A DNA stretch of 49,511 nt from an uncultured Lachnotalea sp. (GTDB taxonomy: Bacteria; Bacillota; Clostridia; Lachnospirales; Lachnospiraceae), in the NCBI GenBank assembly GCA_948470255.1, contig CAOKOS010000016.1, forward strand, positions 1 through 49,511, read 5' to 3'. Under the pieces are notes generated by a model. The model did no database searches. It was not told the DNA's origin and was given only the letters and a program-made list of their open reading frames with translations. A program made the position numbers and the translations under genes. Shown one piece after another: positions 35,511-44,283 of this stretch (position 1 is the stretch's first letter; every line of letters begins with the position of its first letter).

Positions 35511-36380
35511 CTACCGTTTACATCCAAGGTAAAACAACGCCACCGTACCTGGACCAGAATGTGCCCCAATCACAGCCCCAACATGGCTGAAATAAAATGT
35601 TTTAGGGCCAAACCGCTCTTCCACCAGCTTTGCCACATACTTTGCGTCCTCAAAACAATCCCCATGGCTAATAAAGATTTCTTCATTGTCATCCTCAAAG
35701 CCTTTTATGGTCTGGGCCATATTTTCCACCAGGGCCTGCAGGGATTTTTTTCGCCCCCGCACATTGCGCAGGGGAATCAGCTTCCCCTCATCATCCACAT
35801 GGAGCACCGGCTTTACATTGATCAACGTTCCAAGAACCGCCGTAGCCTTTGACACCCGGCCTCCCCTGTGGAGGTGGTTCAGGTCATCCACCGTAAACTG
35901 GTGGCAAAAGTTCAGCTTATGCTCCTCCAGCCATCCGGCATTTTCCTCCAGGCTGGCTCCTGCCTCCCGGAGCTTTAAAGCGCGGTGTACAAAAAGCCCC
36001 TGTCCCATGGAGGCGCAAAGAGAATCCACCACCACGATTTTCCTGCCGGGATAAGCTTCCCTCATCTCAGACGCCGCCAGCATCTCATTCTGGCAGCTTC
36101 CGCTTAATCCAGAAGAAAACCCAATGAATAAAATATCTTTTCCTTCATCCAAACGCTTTTTCATGGCCGCCGCCACATCTTCCGGGTTTACCGCCATAGT
36201 AGTCGGCATACTTCCATTTCTCATTCTGCTATAGAATTCCCCGATTTCAAGCTGTTTATCCCCTCCATAAATTTCCCCGTCCAGATTGTAGAACAAATTC
36301 AGCACGTCCAGGTTTCTCTCCCTGATATAATCCTCCGGCAGATCACAGGAAGAATCTGTCATAATCACATATTCGCTCAT
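35511..36380 (-). CDS. DegV-family fatty-acid-binding protein
   Basis: 289 residues. It begins 'YVIMTDSSCDLPEDYI', the DegV signature, and contains 'NPEDVAAAMKKRLDEGKDILFIGFSSGLSGSCQ' (in pieces), 'VDDLNHLHRGGRVS' and a C-terminal 'SHVGAVIGAHSGPGTVALFYLG'. DegV/FakB proteins bind a fatty acid and present it to a kinase (FakA); no kinase gene is in the window. It follows dut and ends 6 bp before the TPR lipoprotein start. Confidence 0.9.
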   Translation of the reverse strand: MSEYVIMTDSSCDLPEDYIRERNLDVLNLFYNLDGEIYGGDKQLEIGEFYSRMRNGSMPTTMAVNPEDVAAAMKKRLDEGKDILFIGFSSGLSGSCQNEMLAASEMREAYPGRKIVVVDSLCASMGQGLFVHRALKLREAGASLEENAGWLEEHKLNFCHQFTVDDLNHLHRGGRVSKATAVLGTLINVKPVLHVDDEGKLIPLRNVRGRKKSLQALVENMAQTIKGFEDDNEEIFISHGDCFEDAKYVAKLVEERFGPKTFYFSHVGAVIGAHSGPGTVALFYLGCKR

Positions 36381-36429
36381 AAACTCTCCTCTTTTCTCCT
36401 GTTTTATTCCTCTTCTTTTCTTATATCAT

Positions 36430-36942
36430 CTATAGTCCAGTACTTCCAAACCCGCCATTTCTGGAGGTTTGTGCATTGTCATCTTCTGTAATTCCAAATT
36501 CCGTAAAAATCCCCTGGGCAAATCCGTTTCCTGCATCCAGGCTGACAGTCTTCCCCTCACGGCCGTCGTTGGTGACTTTAATAAAAATGTGGCCTTCATT
36601 ATCAGAATAGTAATAATCACTGTCAATAATCCCAACTGTATTGTTCAACTGAAGCCTGTACTTGAAACCCAGGCCGCTTCTGGGATAAATCTGTAAAACC
36701 CATCCCTCTTCCATGGAAACCCGGATGCCCGTAGGCACTTTTGCCGACTCTCCCGGTTTCAGGACAACAGGCACCGGGGTAATAAAATCGTATCCGGCGG
36801 AACCCGTCGTCGCCCGCCGCGGAATGGAAACCTGCTCATAGGCAATACGGCATTCTTCCTTTTTTCCATCCCCAAAGGTATCCAGAAAATCCTTTTCAAA
36901 CTGGCTGGGGCTTACTTTCTCAAACTTTGCAATTCGTCTCAT
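36430..36942 (-). CDS. dut: dUTPase (deoxyuridine triphosphate nucleotidohydrolase)
   Basis: 170 residues from the ATG at 36942, chosen because GGGAGGACGGGTT precedes it. All five dUTPase motifs are visible: 'TGSAGYDF', 'PRSGLGFKY' (with the Ser), 'GIIDSDYYYSDNEG', 'GFAQGIFTEFG' and the C-terminal P-loop-like 'RNGGFGSTG'. It removes dUTP and supplies dUMP for ThyA. An N-terminal extension of ~30 residues precedes the first motif. It is probably first in the run dut-degV. Confidence 0.93.
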   Translation of the reverse strand: MRRIAKFEKVSPSQFEKDFLDTFGDGKKEECRIAYEQVSIPRRATTGSAGYDFITPVPVVLKPGESAKVPTGIRVSMEEGWVLQIYPRSGLGFKYRLQLNNTVGIIDSDYYYSDNEGHIFIKVTNDGREGKTVSLDAGNGFAQGIFTEFGITEDDNAQTSRNGGFGSTGL

Positions 36943-37046
36943 AACCCGTCCTCCCACCGTGATAGTATATCACAGATTTCCATGACTTGTAACCTCATTT
37001 TTCCAGACTTCCCATAAATTCTTCCAGGGGGCACATGCAAAATACT

Positions 37047-37076
37047 AAAAGAGTCCCCCACAGGGAACTCTTTTTT
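37047..37076 (-). terminator. Terminator of rnpB
   Basis: Stem 37051-37057 with 37063-37070 (one bulge), then TTTTAG on the minus strand; a T-run on the other strand makes it look bidirectional. Confidence 0.7.
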
Positions 37077-37420
37077 CGAGCAGGACTATAAGCCGGGTTC
37101 TGTCGTGAATGGTCATCTATCTAGGCCTGCCGTCGCCGGCAGGCTCCAGCAACCTACCCGAAAGCAGGCGGGCCGCCTTATGCTTTCTGTTCGGTCTTGC
37201 TTCGGATGGGGTTTACATATGCCCCTCCTGTTACCAGGAGGGCGGTAGTCTCTTACACTGCCCTTCCAACCTTACCGGCCCGAAGCCGGCGGTACATTTC
37301 TGTTGCACTGTCCTTGGAGTCGCCTCCACCGGATGTTATCCGGCATCCTGCCCTGTGAAGCCCGGACTTTCCTCGTCTGCCGCCATTACGGCGCAGCCGC
37401 GACCATCCATCCCACTCTTG
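37077..37420 (-). ncRNA. rnpB: RNase P RNA, class A
   Basis: On the minus strand the 5' part contains the conserved 'GAGGAAAGTCCGGGCTTC' region with 'CAGGGCAGGATGCC', and the 3' part has 'ACAGAACCCGGCTTATAG'. The terminal segments GAGTGGGAT and GTCCTGCTC pair as helix P1, which sets the ends near 37420 and 37077. This is the catalytic RNA that trims 5' leaders from tRNA precursors. Length of about 344 bases fits class A. A promoter and terminator bracket it. Confidence 0.96.
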
Positions 37421-37424
37421 TGGT

Positions 37425-37454
37425 ATCATAACATAAGACACCGCCGGTTGACAA
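37425..37454 (-). promoter_or_regulatory. Promoter of rnpB
   Basis: TTGTCA (37449-37454) and extended -10 TGTTATGAT (TATGAT at 37425-37430) on the minus strand with 18 bases between. The predicted start matches the 5' end from P1 pairing. Confidence 0.75.
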
Positions 37455-37481
37455 GGACATACTCGCTTTTTCTGCAGCACT

Positions 37482-37967
37482 TTACAAATCCAATTTCATA
37501 TAAATAGAAGTCTCCATCGGGCTGTCATTGTAGCTTTCTATCTCATAAAATCCATATTTCTTATACAGGTAGATTGCATTTTTCAAAAAAGGGAGTGTAT
37601 CCAGCAGCATATGGGAATAGCCGATTTCCTTCGCATCGGTTATGATTTTTGAAATCAGCCGATTCCCTATCTGCCTTCCCCGAAACTGCGGCCTCACATA
37701 AAGGCGTTTCATTTCACAGTTTTTTTCATCAATCTTCCTCAGCCCTATACATCCTGCCAATTCTCCGCCGCAATATGCTAAATAGAGTCTGCCGCAGGGA
37801 GTCCCGTATTTCTCTTCCAGATGTCCTATTTCTTCATCGTAGTGTTGGATATCAAGATATTTCTGAAAGGAGCTGTCGCCGGAAACCAGCATATCTGTAT
37901 ATTCTGAAAATAATATGCCTACCTCTTTTGGATGATGATAGGCTGGAATTAGTTTTATACTACTCAT
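37482..37967 (-). CDS. GNAT-family N-acetyltransferase
   Basis: 161 residues from ATG at 37967, which has AGGAGGG at good spacing; a longer frame from 38003 lacks one. The acetyl-CoA site shows in 'MKRLYVRPQFRGRQIGNRLI' (R/Q-x-x-G-x-G/A form), with 'ELAGCIGLRKID' before and 'LYKKYGFYEIESY' at the end. Substrate unknown. It lies between the Gx-transporter gene and rnpB with no obvious functional link to either. Confidence 0.88.
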   Translation of the reverse strand: MSSIKLIPAYHHPKEVGILFSEYTDMLVSGDSSFQKYLDIQHYDEEIGHLEEKYGTPCGRLYLAYCGGELAGCIGLRKIDEKNCEMKRLYVRPQFRGRQIGNRLISKIITDAKEIGYSHMLLDTLPFLKNAIYLYKKYGFYEIESYNDSPMETSIYMKLDL

Positions 37968-38018
37968 TGCAGTTATCCCTCCTGATCCCACAGCCATGGC
38001 CATACCTGTTTTGGGAAG

Positions 38019-38513
38019 CTATAAAAAAGAAGGGGGCAGTCTTTTTACCACTTCCCCTCCGGCTATGCCAATGACACATCCCGCAATGCAGCCAGATACT
38101 AAAAGCGCTGGAAAATAATACGCCAGAGCCGATGTTTCCAAAATCACAGCCGCCACCATAAGCTGTCCCAGATTGTGCATAACCCCTCCAGCCACACTGA
38201 TTCCCACTGTGCCAAAACGTTTCGTTTTCTTTAACAGGACCATCGCAAGCAGGCTCAGCGTACATCCCGCCAGGCTGTACACCATCATCAGTGTATTATG
38301 GAAGGTGAGGCCGGCAAGCATCACCCGGACTACCGAAACAACCAGGGCCGCCCCGCTTCCCATCCGGTAAAGGGCCGCCACTACCACCACATTTGCCAGC
38401 CCCAGCTTAATTCCCGGCACTGGCACCGGCGCCGCAATCACGCTTTCAATGTAGCTGAATATAAATGCCAGAGCGATTAAAAGCCCGTAACGGGCTGTTT
38501 TTTTTGTATTCAT
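38019..38513 (-). CDS. Gx transporter family membrane protein (heptaprenyl diphosphate synthase component I type)
   Basis: 164 residues from ATG at 38513 with AGAAGGA before it. Five or six hydrophobic helices, with the family signature 'VPGIKLGLANVVVVAALYRMG' and 'GVMHNLGQLMVAA'. The family (Hpre_diP_synt_I/Gx) is commonly found beside a NusG-domain-II protein in flavin-based electron-transfer loci, as in Listeria, where the pair corresponds to EetA/EetB; I cannot say which name fits which. Here it ends a cluster that also has rnfC, a second RnfD and an FMN-binding protein. Confidence 0.82.
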   Translation of the reverse strand: MNTKKTARYGLLIALAFIFSYIESVIAAPVPVPGIKLGLANVVVVAALYRMGSGAALVVSVVRVMLAGLTFHNTLMMVYSLAGCTLSLLAMVLLKKTKRFGTVGISVAGGVMHNLGQLMVAAVILETSALAYYFPALLVSGCIAGCVIGIAGGEVVKRLPPSFL

Positions 38514-38566
38514 ATATTGTTTCCTTCTGCGATGTCCCTGTAGCAATTCAACAGGCAAACCGTTTT

Positions 38567-38938
38567 CTACTGTGCCACCGCATCCACGCCGCTTTCCTCC
38601 CCGCCTTCAATGCGTATTTCCAGCCGGTGGGGCAGGCAGATGATACTTTCCCCCTGGAAGCGGATGGCTTTCTGGTTTACACAAAGCTTATCTGGGCAGT
38701 CGGCTTCAGTGACTTTTGCCGTCCCCTTTTCAATCACCAGCAAATTCGACCCTCCGGGGGACTCAATTTCCAGTGAAAAAGGCTGGGACAGGGAATAGCG
38801 CGCTATCACCTCCCTGTCCACCGCAACCACCGCAAAAGCGCCTTCGTCCCTGGAAAAACGGAGGTAAATCCAGGAACCAAGGGCTATTAAAAGTATGGCG
38901 GCCATCAGCCAGATATCCCACTTTTTAAATTTCTTCAT
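38567..38938 (-). CDS. NusG domain II-containing membrane-anchored protein
   Basis: 123 residues. One N-terminal TM helix (~8-27) followed by an extracytoplasmic NusG-II-like domain with 'GGSNLLVIEKGTAKVTEADC' and a paired cysteine motif 'DCPDKLCVNQKAI...ICLPHRLEI' (C at ~80, 85, 100). The family often pairs with the Gx protein, which is the next gene. The cysteines may form a disulfide or hold a metal. Its role in electron transfer is inferred from context only. Confidence 0.85.
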   Translation of the reverse strand: MKKFKKWDIWLMAAILLIALGSWIYLRFSRDEGAFAVVAVDREVIARYSLSQPFSLEIESPGGSNLLVIEKGTAKVTEADCPDKLCVNQKAIRFQGESIICLPHRLEIRIEGGEESGVDAVAQ

Positions 38939-38941
38939 CTT

Positions 38942-39691
38942 TTACAGCACACTCATAATCATATAAATAAACCCCATAGTCAGCATGTGCACCGGAACCT
39001 GGCTCATGTATTTGAGGGGGGAAGAAAACCGAAGCCTCTGACGCACGGCCACAAAAGCCAGGAGCGCAATGGCCGTTCCCACAAGCCCTCCGATATACTC
39101 AGGCACATCGCCTAAAATGAAAGGAGAATAAAGCACGGTCATGGGCGCCAGGGTCCAGAGGCTTTCATCCTCGTCGCCGCATTTCAAAATCCTGTTGGTA
39201 AGGCCAAGGCCAAGACCTGCCAGGATAAAGCCGAAAGCAGGTTTAAAATAAGCTTCTGAAATCACTGCCCCCTCTGTAACCACCGCGCCAAAAACCATTC
39301 CGCTTCCCAATAGCTCACGCAGGTAAGCCGCCAGCATCAACATTCCATACGCTACAGCCCCCTGTCTCACCAGATCATCCTCAGACTCTTTTCCGCCCAT
39401 CAAAAACACGTAGCGGGCCATAAAAAGCCCCAAAAGGCCGATTCCTATCATCTGAAGTATGGTACAGGAAATACCGATATAAACAAAGGATCCAAAAATC
39501 GCCGCCACAGTCAAAAGGCCGCTTATAATAGAATTGGTCCATCTCCCGCCGCTGACCGGCACACTGCGAAGCACACAGCCGATACATGCCGCTGCTATGA
39601 GGAGGATTCCCACCAGGACTGCCTCTTTCATGGTAGAAGTAAACATAATAAAGGCTATGGCAAAGGGTTCCACCGGATATTTTGCTTTCAT
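38942..39691 (-). CDS. Divergent Rnf/Nqr-type membrane subunit (RnfA/RnfE-like)
   Basis: 249 residues from ATG at 39691, with AGGAGGG in front. Six or more TM helices. Residues ~115-150 contain 'LRELLGSGMVFGAVVTEGAV', close in form to 'RELVGAGTMFGVSIL' of the genuine RnfE in this window, which places it in the RnfA/RnfE/NqrD/NqrE superfamily. It lacks the close match to either canonical subunit and looks like a distant paralogue. It follows the FMN-binding protein gene by 13 bp and precedes the NusG-II gene by 3 bp, so one operon. Confidence 0.65.
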   Translation of the reverse strand: MKAKYPVEPFAIAFIMFTSTMKEAVLVGILLIAAACIGCVLRSVPVSGGRWTNSIISGLLTVAAIFGSFVYIGISCTILQMIGIGLLGLFMARYVFLMGGKESEDDLVRQGAVAYGMLMLAAYLRELLGSGMVFGAVVTEGAVISEAYFKPAFGFILAGLGLGLTNRILKCGDEDESLWTLAPMTVLYSPFILGDVPEYIGGLVGTAIALLAFVAVRQRLRFSSPLKYMSQVPVHMLTMGFIYMIMSVL

Positions 39692-39704
39692 TCTTTTATC
39701 CCTC

Positions 39705-40103
39705 CTATTTTGCCGCCTGTCCCATGGCATCTTTCACTGCCTGCATAACCCCGTTGGAAGTCATGGTCGCCCCGCTGACCGCATCCACCTTAAATGACTG
39801 GGCGTTTATAATCTGCTCCGGCAGCTGTTCAATGGCCGGTTCACAGATACCGGCGCTCTCTCCATGCTCCACCACTTCCACGGACACAATTTCCGTATCG
39901 GAAAATGTCACCTTTACTTTAATTTCCCCATTATTTCCATTGCCTGTCCCTATATATTCCCCCGCATTATAGCCATTGGCCCCCAGGGGGCTTTCCGCCT
40001 GGCTGCCGCCTGCCAAAAGCTTTGTTTCCAATACCACAAAAAATGCAATAAAGAGGACAACGATCAATGTGGCCACACCACGGTATCTATTTTCTGTCTC
40101 CAT
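39705..40103 (-). CDS. Short FMN-binding (flavinylated) RnfG-like protein
   Basis: 132 residues. An N-terminal TM helix (~10-30) anchors an extracytoplasmic FMN-binding domain. The flavinylation motif is 'DAVSGATMTS', and T113 is the expected attachment site, loaded by an ApbE-type enzyme such as the one at 42488. It is shorter than RnfG (196 residues here) and has no second domain. It follows RnfD2 by 3 bp. It probably passes electrons on the outer side of the membrane. Confidence 0.85.
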   Translation of the reverse strand: METENRYRGVATLIVVLFIAFFVVLETKLLAGGSQAESPLGANGYNAGEYIGTGNGNNGEIKVKVTFSDTEIVSVEVVEHGESAGICEPAIEQLPEQIINAQSFKVDAVSGATMTSNGVMQAVKDAMGQAAK

Positions 40104-40106
40104 ACT

Positions 40107-41030
40107 CTATTCCTCCGCTTTTTTCTTTTGCGCCACACCATAAATGTGGGGCTTCACAAACAATTCTATGAAATAAGACAGTACGTTTACCGTCAAAATA
40201 CCAAAGCACACACCCTCCGGGTAGGTGGGGCTGAAAATTCGGATCAGGGCCGTCACAATGCCTGCCGCCGCCCCAAAAAGCACCTTGCTCCTGGATGAAC
40301 TCAGCGTATAGTCCGTCAGCATATAACAGCCGCCCAGAATCAATCCTCCCCCAAAAAGGGAAACCAGGGGATTATGGCCGGCAATGGACGTCACCGCCAC
40401 CACCACCGCTGCAAATACCACCGTGATCAGCCAGTCCAGATCCTTCCTTATAACCAGGAAAGCAAAACCAAGAAGCAGAAGAAAGGCGCTTGTTTCTCCA
40501 AGGGCCCCTGGAATCCGTCCCATAAACATATCCCAGATACTGTAGGTGATCTCTTCCCCGTGCTTTGCCATGGACAGCACCGTCGCCGTAGAGACTGCAT
40601 CCGGCCCCGGCGTCACATAGCTCATGATCTTTGCCGGATATACCACCATCACAAACAGCCGCCCCATCAAAGCCGGATTGGCAAAGTTGCTCCCAATACC
40701 GCCAAAGCACTGTTTTACTACAATAATGGAAAATGCCGAAGCCAGTACCGCCACCCAGACCGGCGTATTTGAGGTCAGATTAAAGGCCAGAAGCATTCCT
40801 GTCACCACTGCGCTATAATCAAAGACAACTGGAATATGGTTAAGCTTCTGCCATAAATATTCCAGGACAACGCAGGACGCCACACAGGCCAGGGTCAGGA
40901 AAAAAGCTCCCACGCCGAAAAAGTAAACTGCGCCGATAAACGCAGGAAGCAGGGAAACACACACATCCCGCATGATGGTTTTCGTGGTCTTCGGGGTTCG
41001 TATATGAGGATTCAGATAAGTCTTGCCCAT
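40107..41030 (-). CDS. rnfD: RnfD-type membrane subunit, first of two in the window
   Basis: 307 residues, about nine or ten TM helices. The flavinylation motif 'GPDAVSTATVLSM' carries the Thr that receives FMN by phosphoester bond. 'FGGIGSNFANPALMGRLFV' is the other family signature. It directly follows rnfC with no gap, the standard rnfC-rnfD start. A second RnfD (46153) in the other half-locus differs strongly, so the two are ancient paralogues rather than recent duplicates. Confidence 0.92.
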   Translation of the reverse strand: MGKTYLNPHIRTPKTTKTIMRDVCVSLLPAFIGAVYFFGVGAFFLTLACVASCVVLEYLWQKLNHIPVVFDYSAVVTGMLLAFNLTSNTPVWVAVLASAFSIIVVKQCFGGIGSNFANPALMGRLFVMVVYPAKIMSYVTPGPDAVSTATVLSMAKHGEEITYSIWDMFMGRIPGALGETSAFLLLLGFAFLVIRKDLDWLITVVFAAVVVAVTSIAGHNPLVSLFGGGLILGGCYMLTDYTLSSSRSKVLFGAAAGIVTALIRIFSPTYPEGVCFGILTVNVLSYFIELFVKPHIYGVAQKKKAEE

Positions 41031-42380
41031 TTATTTCGTCCCCCTTTCCCTGAGCATTGCCCGCACATCATTTCTGGCTTTCACCGTATTTGGGGAAAGC
41101 TCCCTTCTGGCGGGGCACACATATGAACAGCAGCCGCAGCCGATACATTCTGTGGCGTAGAGTTTGTGGCAAAGGTCAATGTCGCCTTTTCGCAGGGCAA
41201 AATCTATTTTCCATGGTGTGAGCCCCGCCGGGCACACCTTCATACAGGAGCCGCACCGGATACAGGGCGACTCTTCCATTCCTTCATTAAAAAGAATCAG
41301 CAGGCCACCGCTGACCTTAGTGACACTCTGGGTTAAATCCGCGCATTTTACCTGGTGCCCAATACAGCTTCCCGTCATGGGGCCTCCCAGAACCGCCTTG
41401 TTATTAAGCTTTGCCGGGCCGCCGCATTTATGCAGAAGCTCCCTGAGGGGCGTCCCCAAAGGCACCAGGAAATTCCCCGGCTTCCTTACAAGCCCCGTCA
41501 CCGTAATACATCTGGAGATACAGGGAATCCCCCCGAATACTGCATCTGCCATGGCTTTGGCTGTCTGGACATTGGATACGATCACCCCGGCATCCGCCGG
41601 AAGGCCCCCTGCCCGAAGCTCCTTTCCCGTGGCTGCCTGTATCAGCTGGCGCTCCCCGCCCTGGGGATATTTTGTGGGAAATACCATAACCTCGATGGCT
41701 GCCTTCTGGCCTTCCATCAGCTTTCTTAAGTGTTCGGCGCAGTCCTGTTTGTTGTCCTCTGTGCAGATAACGGCTTTCTTCGCTCCGCCTGCTTTCAAAA
41801 GGGCATGGACGCCGTTTAGGATCTCCATGCCGTGCTCCAGCATCATCCGGTAATCACAAGTCAGATAGCTTTCACATTCACATGCATTGATTAAAATATA
41901 TTCAATGGGTTTGTCTGTTTTGTATTTCACATGGGCCGGGAATCCGGCTCCGCCCATCCCGGTGATTCCGGCTTCTTCCATGATGGAGACCAGCTCTTCT
42001 TTTGAATACCCGTCAATGGACACCCATTCTTTCTGATAAGGTTTCTCCTGTTCTTCCGGCTGCTCTTTATCGGGCTTTATCACCAGCAGGGGAACCTCCA
42101 TGGGGCCTTTTGTCTCTGTACGGATCTCCGTCACCGTACCGCTCACACTGGCATGTAAACGAACGGCCGTAAAATTCTTTGGCTGCCCCACAAGCTGCCC
42201 CCGCTCTACATGGTCGCCCACGGCCACCAGCGGCTCACACAGGCTGCCGCCGGACTGGGACATCGACAGCTCAATGATTTCCGGCACAAACGAAACAATG
42301 GGGGCATCCTTGCTCAGCTTTTTGTCTGAGCCGTCCGTAGGATGAACTCCGCCCGGAAACCGCTGTTCCTTCTTTTTCAT
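41031..42380 (-). CDS. rnfC: Ion-translocating oxidoreductase subunit RnfC
   Basis: 449 residues. An N-terminal barrel-sandwich domain is followed by the NAD/FMN-binding part ('EEAGITGMGGAGFPAHVKY', then 'ILINACECESYLTCDYRMM'), a SLBB domain and two 4Fe-4S clusters ('CIRCGSCMKVCPAGL' and 'CIGCGCCSYVCPARREL'). RnfC takes in electrons at the NADH or ferredoxin side on the cytoplasmic face. It is the only RnfC in the window, while other subunits are doubled. It starts at ATG with GGGAGGAAG, divergent from apbE. Confidence 0.95.
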   Translation of the reverse strand: MKKKEQRFPGGVHPTDGSDKKLSKDAPIVSFVPEIIELSMSQSGGSLCEPLVAVGDHVERGQLVGQPKNFTAVRLHASVSGTVTEIRTETKGPMEVPLLVIKPDKEQPEEQEKPYQKEWVSIDGYSKEELVSIMEEAGITGMGGAGFPAHVKYKTDKPIEYILINACECESYLTCDYRMMLEHGMEILNGVHALLKAGGAKKAVICTEDNKQDCAEHLRKLMEGQKAAIEVMVFPTKYPQGGERQLIQAATGKELRAGGLPADAGVIVSNVQTAKAMADAVFGGIPCISRCITVTGLVRKPGNFLVPLGTPLRELLHKCGGPAKLNNKAVLGGPMTGSCIGHQVKCADLTQSVTKVSGGLLILFNEGMEESPCIRCGSCMKVCPAGLTPWKIDFALRKGDIDLCHKLYATECIGCGCCSYVCPARRELSPNTVKARNDVRAMLRERGTK

Positions 42381-42487
42381 CTGACTTCCTCCCTTGCCTT
42401 TCCTCTATGTTTTCTTTCCCAATTCCAATTAATATGCTATACTGAATCTGTTGTTTTTCCGATTTTCTCATATTTGGAGGTTCTGTT

Positions 42488-43516
42488 ATGTCTGTTTCTT
42501 TTCATTTAAAAAGCTTTCGGCCTGCCATTTTCCTGTTGGCAATCCTACTTTTTTCCTGCTCCGTTTCAGGGGCCTGCGGACAGCCTTCTAAAAGCGCCCG
42601 TGTTTCCAGGACTTCCTTTTTTCTCAATACCGTTGTCACCATCACCCTTTTTGGTACGGACGATGATTCCCTCATTGAGGAATGTTTCTCCCTCTGCCGG
42701 GATTACGAAGCGGCTTTCAGCCGCACCATGGAGGGAAGCGAAATCTATAACCTGAACCATCGTAATACAAATACGGCGTCCCCTGAAACCCTGGATCTCA
42801 TAAACACCGGGCTTTCCTACAGCGTTTTGTCCGGCGGGGCTTTTGACCTCACCATCGGTTCCTGCTCTTCCCTCTGGGATTTCACCAGCGAAAACCCTGA
42901 GGTTCCGGAACCTGGCTCTATTTCAGAGGCCCTTACCCATGTGGGTTATGAAAAGCTATCCGTAAACGGAAATCAAATTTCCTTTTCAGATGACCAGGCC
43001 ATGCTGGACTTAGGTGCCATCGCAAAAGGCTACATTGCCGACCAAATCAAGGATTTCCTTGTGGAAAACCAAGTGGCTTCCGCCACCATTGACCTGGGAG
43101 GAAACATCCTCTGTGTAGGTTCAAAACCTGACGGCAGTGATTTCAATATAGGTATCCAAAAACCTTTTGATTCCCAGGGAACCCCCTTGCTGACAGTTCC
43201 CGTTTCCGGCTGGTCTGTTGTCACCTCCGGTATCTACGAACGGTCCTTTGAAAAAGACGGGCAGTTTTACCACCATATTTTAAACCCGGCCACAGGATAC
43301 CCCTGCGAAAACAACCTTCTCTCTGTCACTGTTTTAAGTGAACATTCCACAGACGGAGACGCCCTCAGCACCGCCTGTTTTTCCCTGGGCCTCACAGAGG
43401 GCATGGCCCTCATTGACAGCCTGGAAGATGTTTATGCCGTTTTTATCACGGATGACTATGAAGTCCATTATTCAAAGGGCCTTCTGGATCATTTTCCTGT
43501 CTCCCACTACAACTGA
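42488..43516 (+). CDS. apbE: FAD:protein FMN transferase (ApbE), lipoprotein
   Basis: 342 residues. A hydrophobic signal segment ends in a Cys-rich lipobox-like stretch (C24 or C30), so it is likely a lipoprotein on the outside. Motifs include 'LDLGAIAKGYIADQI' (FAD site), 'DLGGNILCVG', 'HHILNPATGYPCENNLLSV' and 'DGDALSTACFSLGL' with the metal-binding Asp. ApbE attaches FMN to Thr in 'S/TGAT' motifs, matching the targets RnfG, both RnfD copies and the small FMN protein here. It is the only plus-strand gene inside the Rnf region and ends 8 bp before the rnfB stop (convergent). Confidence 0.95.
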   Translation: MSVSFHLKSFRPAIFLLAILLFSCSVSGACGQPSKSARVSRTSFFLNTVVTITLFGTDDDSLIEECFSLCRDYEAAFSRTMEGSEIYNLNHRNTNTASPETLDLINTGLSYSVLSGGAFDLTIGSCSSLWDFTSENPEVPEPGSISEALTHVGYEKLSVNGNQISFSDDQAMLDLGAIAKGYIADQIKDFLVENQVASATIDLGGNILCVGSKPDGSDFNIGIQKPFDSQGTPLLTVPVSGWSVVTSGIYERSFEKDGQFYHHILNPATGYPCENNLLSVTVLSEHSTDGDALSTACFSLGLTEGMALIDSLEDVYAVFITDDYEVHYSKGLLDHFPVSHYN

Positions 43517-43523
43517 TTCCCCG

Positions 43524-44267
43524 TTATACGATGGCTTTCATGGGGCATTTTTCCGCGCAAGCGCCGCAGCCGGTACATTTTGTCTCATCAATGCGGGCAA
43601 CTCCGCTTTCCAAGGAAATGGCTCCCGCCAGGCAGACTTTCGCACATGCCCCGCAGCTGATACAGGCGGCCCGGCATACAGCTTTTGCTTCTTTTCCTTT
43701 ATCCAGGTTGGAACAGGCCACGATATGGCCGGCCAGCTTAGGCACCAGGGAGATCACATGGCGGGGGCACGCCTCCGCGCACTGGCCGCAGCCCACACAT
43801 TTTTCTTCATCCACCACTGCCAGATGGTTTTCCACCCGGATGGCGTCAAATTTACATTTCTTCTCGCAAAGCCCGCAGCCTATACATCCGTATTTACAAA
43901 TTTTCCGGCCTTTCTCATTGAGTACCGCATAGTCCAGGCTTCCTTTGCACCGGACAAACGCTTTCCTCTGCTCTGCCGCCTTGACTTCCACGCCCAACAC
44001 TTTCCCAATTTGTTCTGCCGCCGCCTGGCCGCCCACAGGACAGGCATTGGCCTGGGCTTCCCCTGTGAAAATCGCATGGGCCAGGGCATCGCAGCCGGCG
44101 TATCCGCAGCCGCCGCAGTTGTTTCCCGGCAGGCATTTTCTGATCTGCTGCTCTTTTTCATCCACTTTGACGGCAAAAAACGTACCGGCCAGCCCCAAAA
44201 GGAACCCGATCACAAGCCCTGTGATTCCTACCACCAGGGTAGCTGAAATAATTCCACCGATATCCAT
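43524..44267 (-). CDS. rnfB: Ion-translocating oxidoreductase subunit RnfB
   Basis: 247 residues from ATG at 44267 (GGAGGGAGAAGG just before). One N-terminal TM helix, then the Fes domain ('CLPGNNCGGCGYAGCDALA' and 'NACPVGG'). It is followed by several ferredoxin-type cluster motifs ('CKYGCIGCGLCEKKC', 'CVGCGQCAEACP', 'ACISCGACAKVC', 'CTGCGACAEKCP'). It is the likely entry for ferredoxin electrons. It ends the half-locus rnfD-G-E-A-B. Confidence 0.96.
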   Translation of the reverse strand: MDIGGIISATLVVGITGLVIGFLLGLAGTFFAVKVDEKEQQIRKCLPGNNCGGCGYAGCDALAHAIFTGEAQANACPVGGQAAAEQIGKVLGVEVKAAEQRKAFVRCKGSLDYAVLNEKGRKICKYGCIGCGLCEKKCKFDAIRVENHLAVVDEEKCVGCGQCAEACPRHVISLVPKLAGHIVACSNLDKGKEAKAVCRAACISCGACAKVCLAGAISLESGVARIDETKCTGCGACAEKCPMKAIV

Positions 44268-44283
44268 ATCCTTCTCCCTCCTG

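Noticed and set aside
43338-44246. 302-residue plus-strand reading frame overlapping apbE and rnfB
   Set aside because: It starts inside apbE and runs antisense through the iron-sulfur motifs of rnfB, which are certain.
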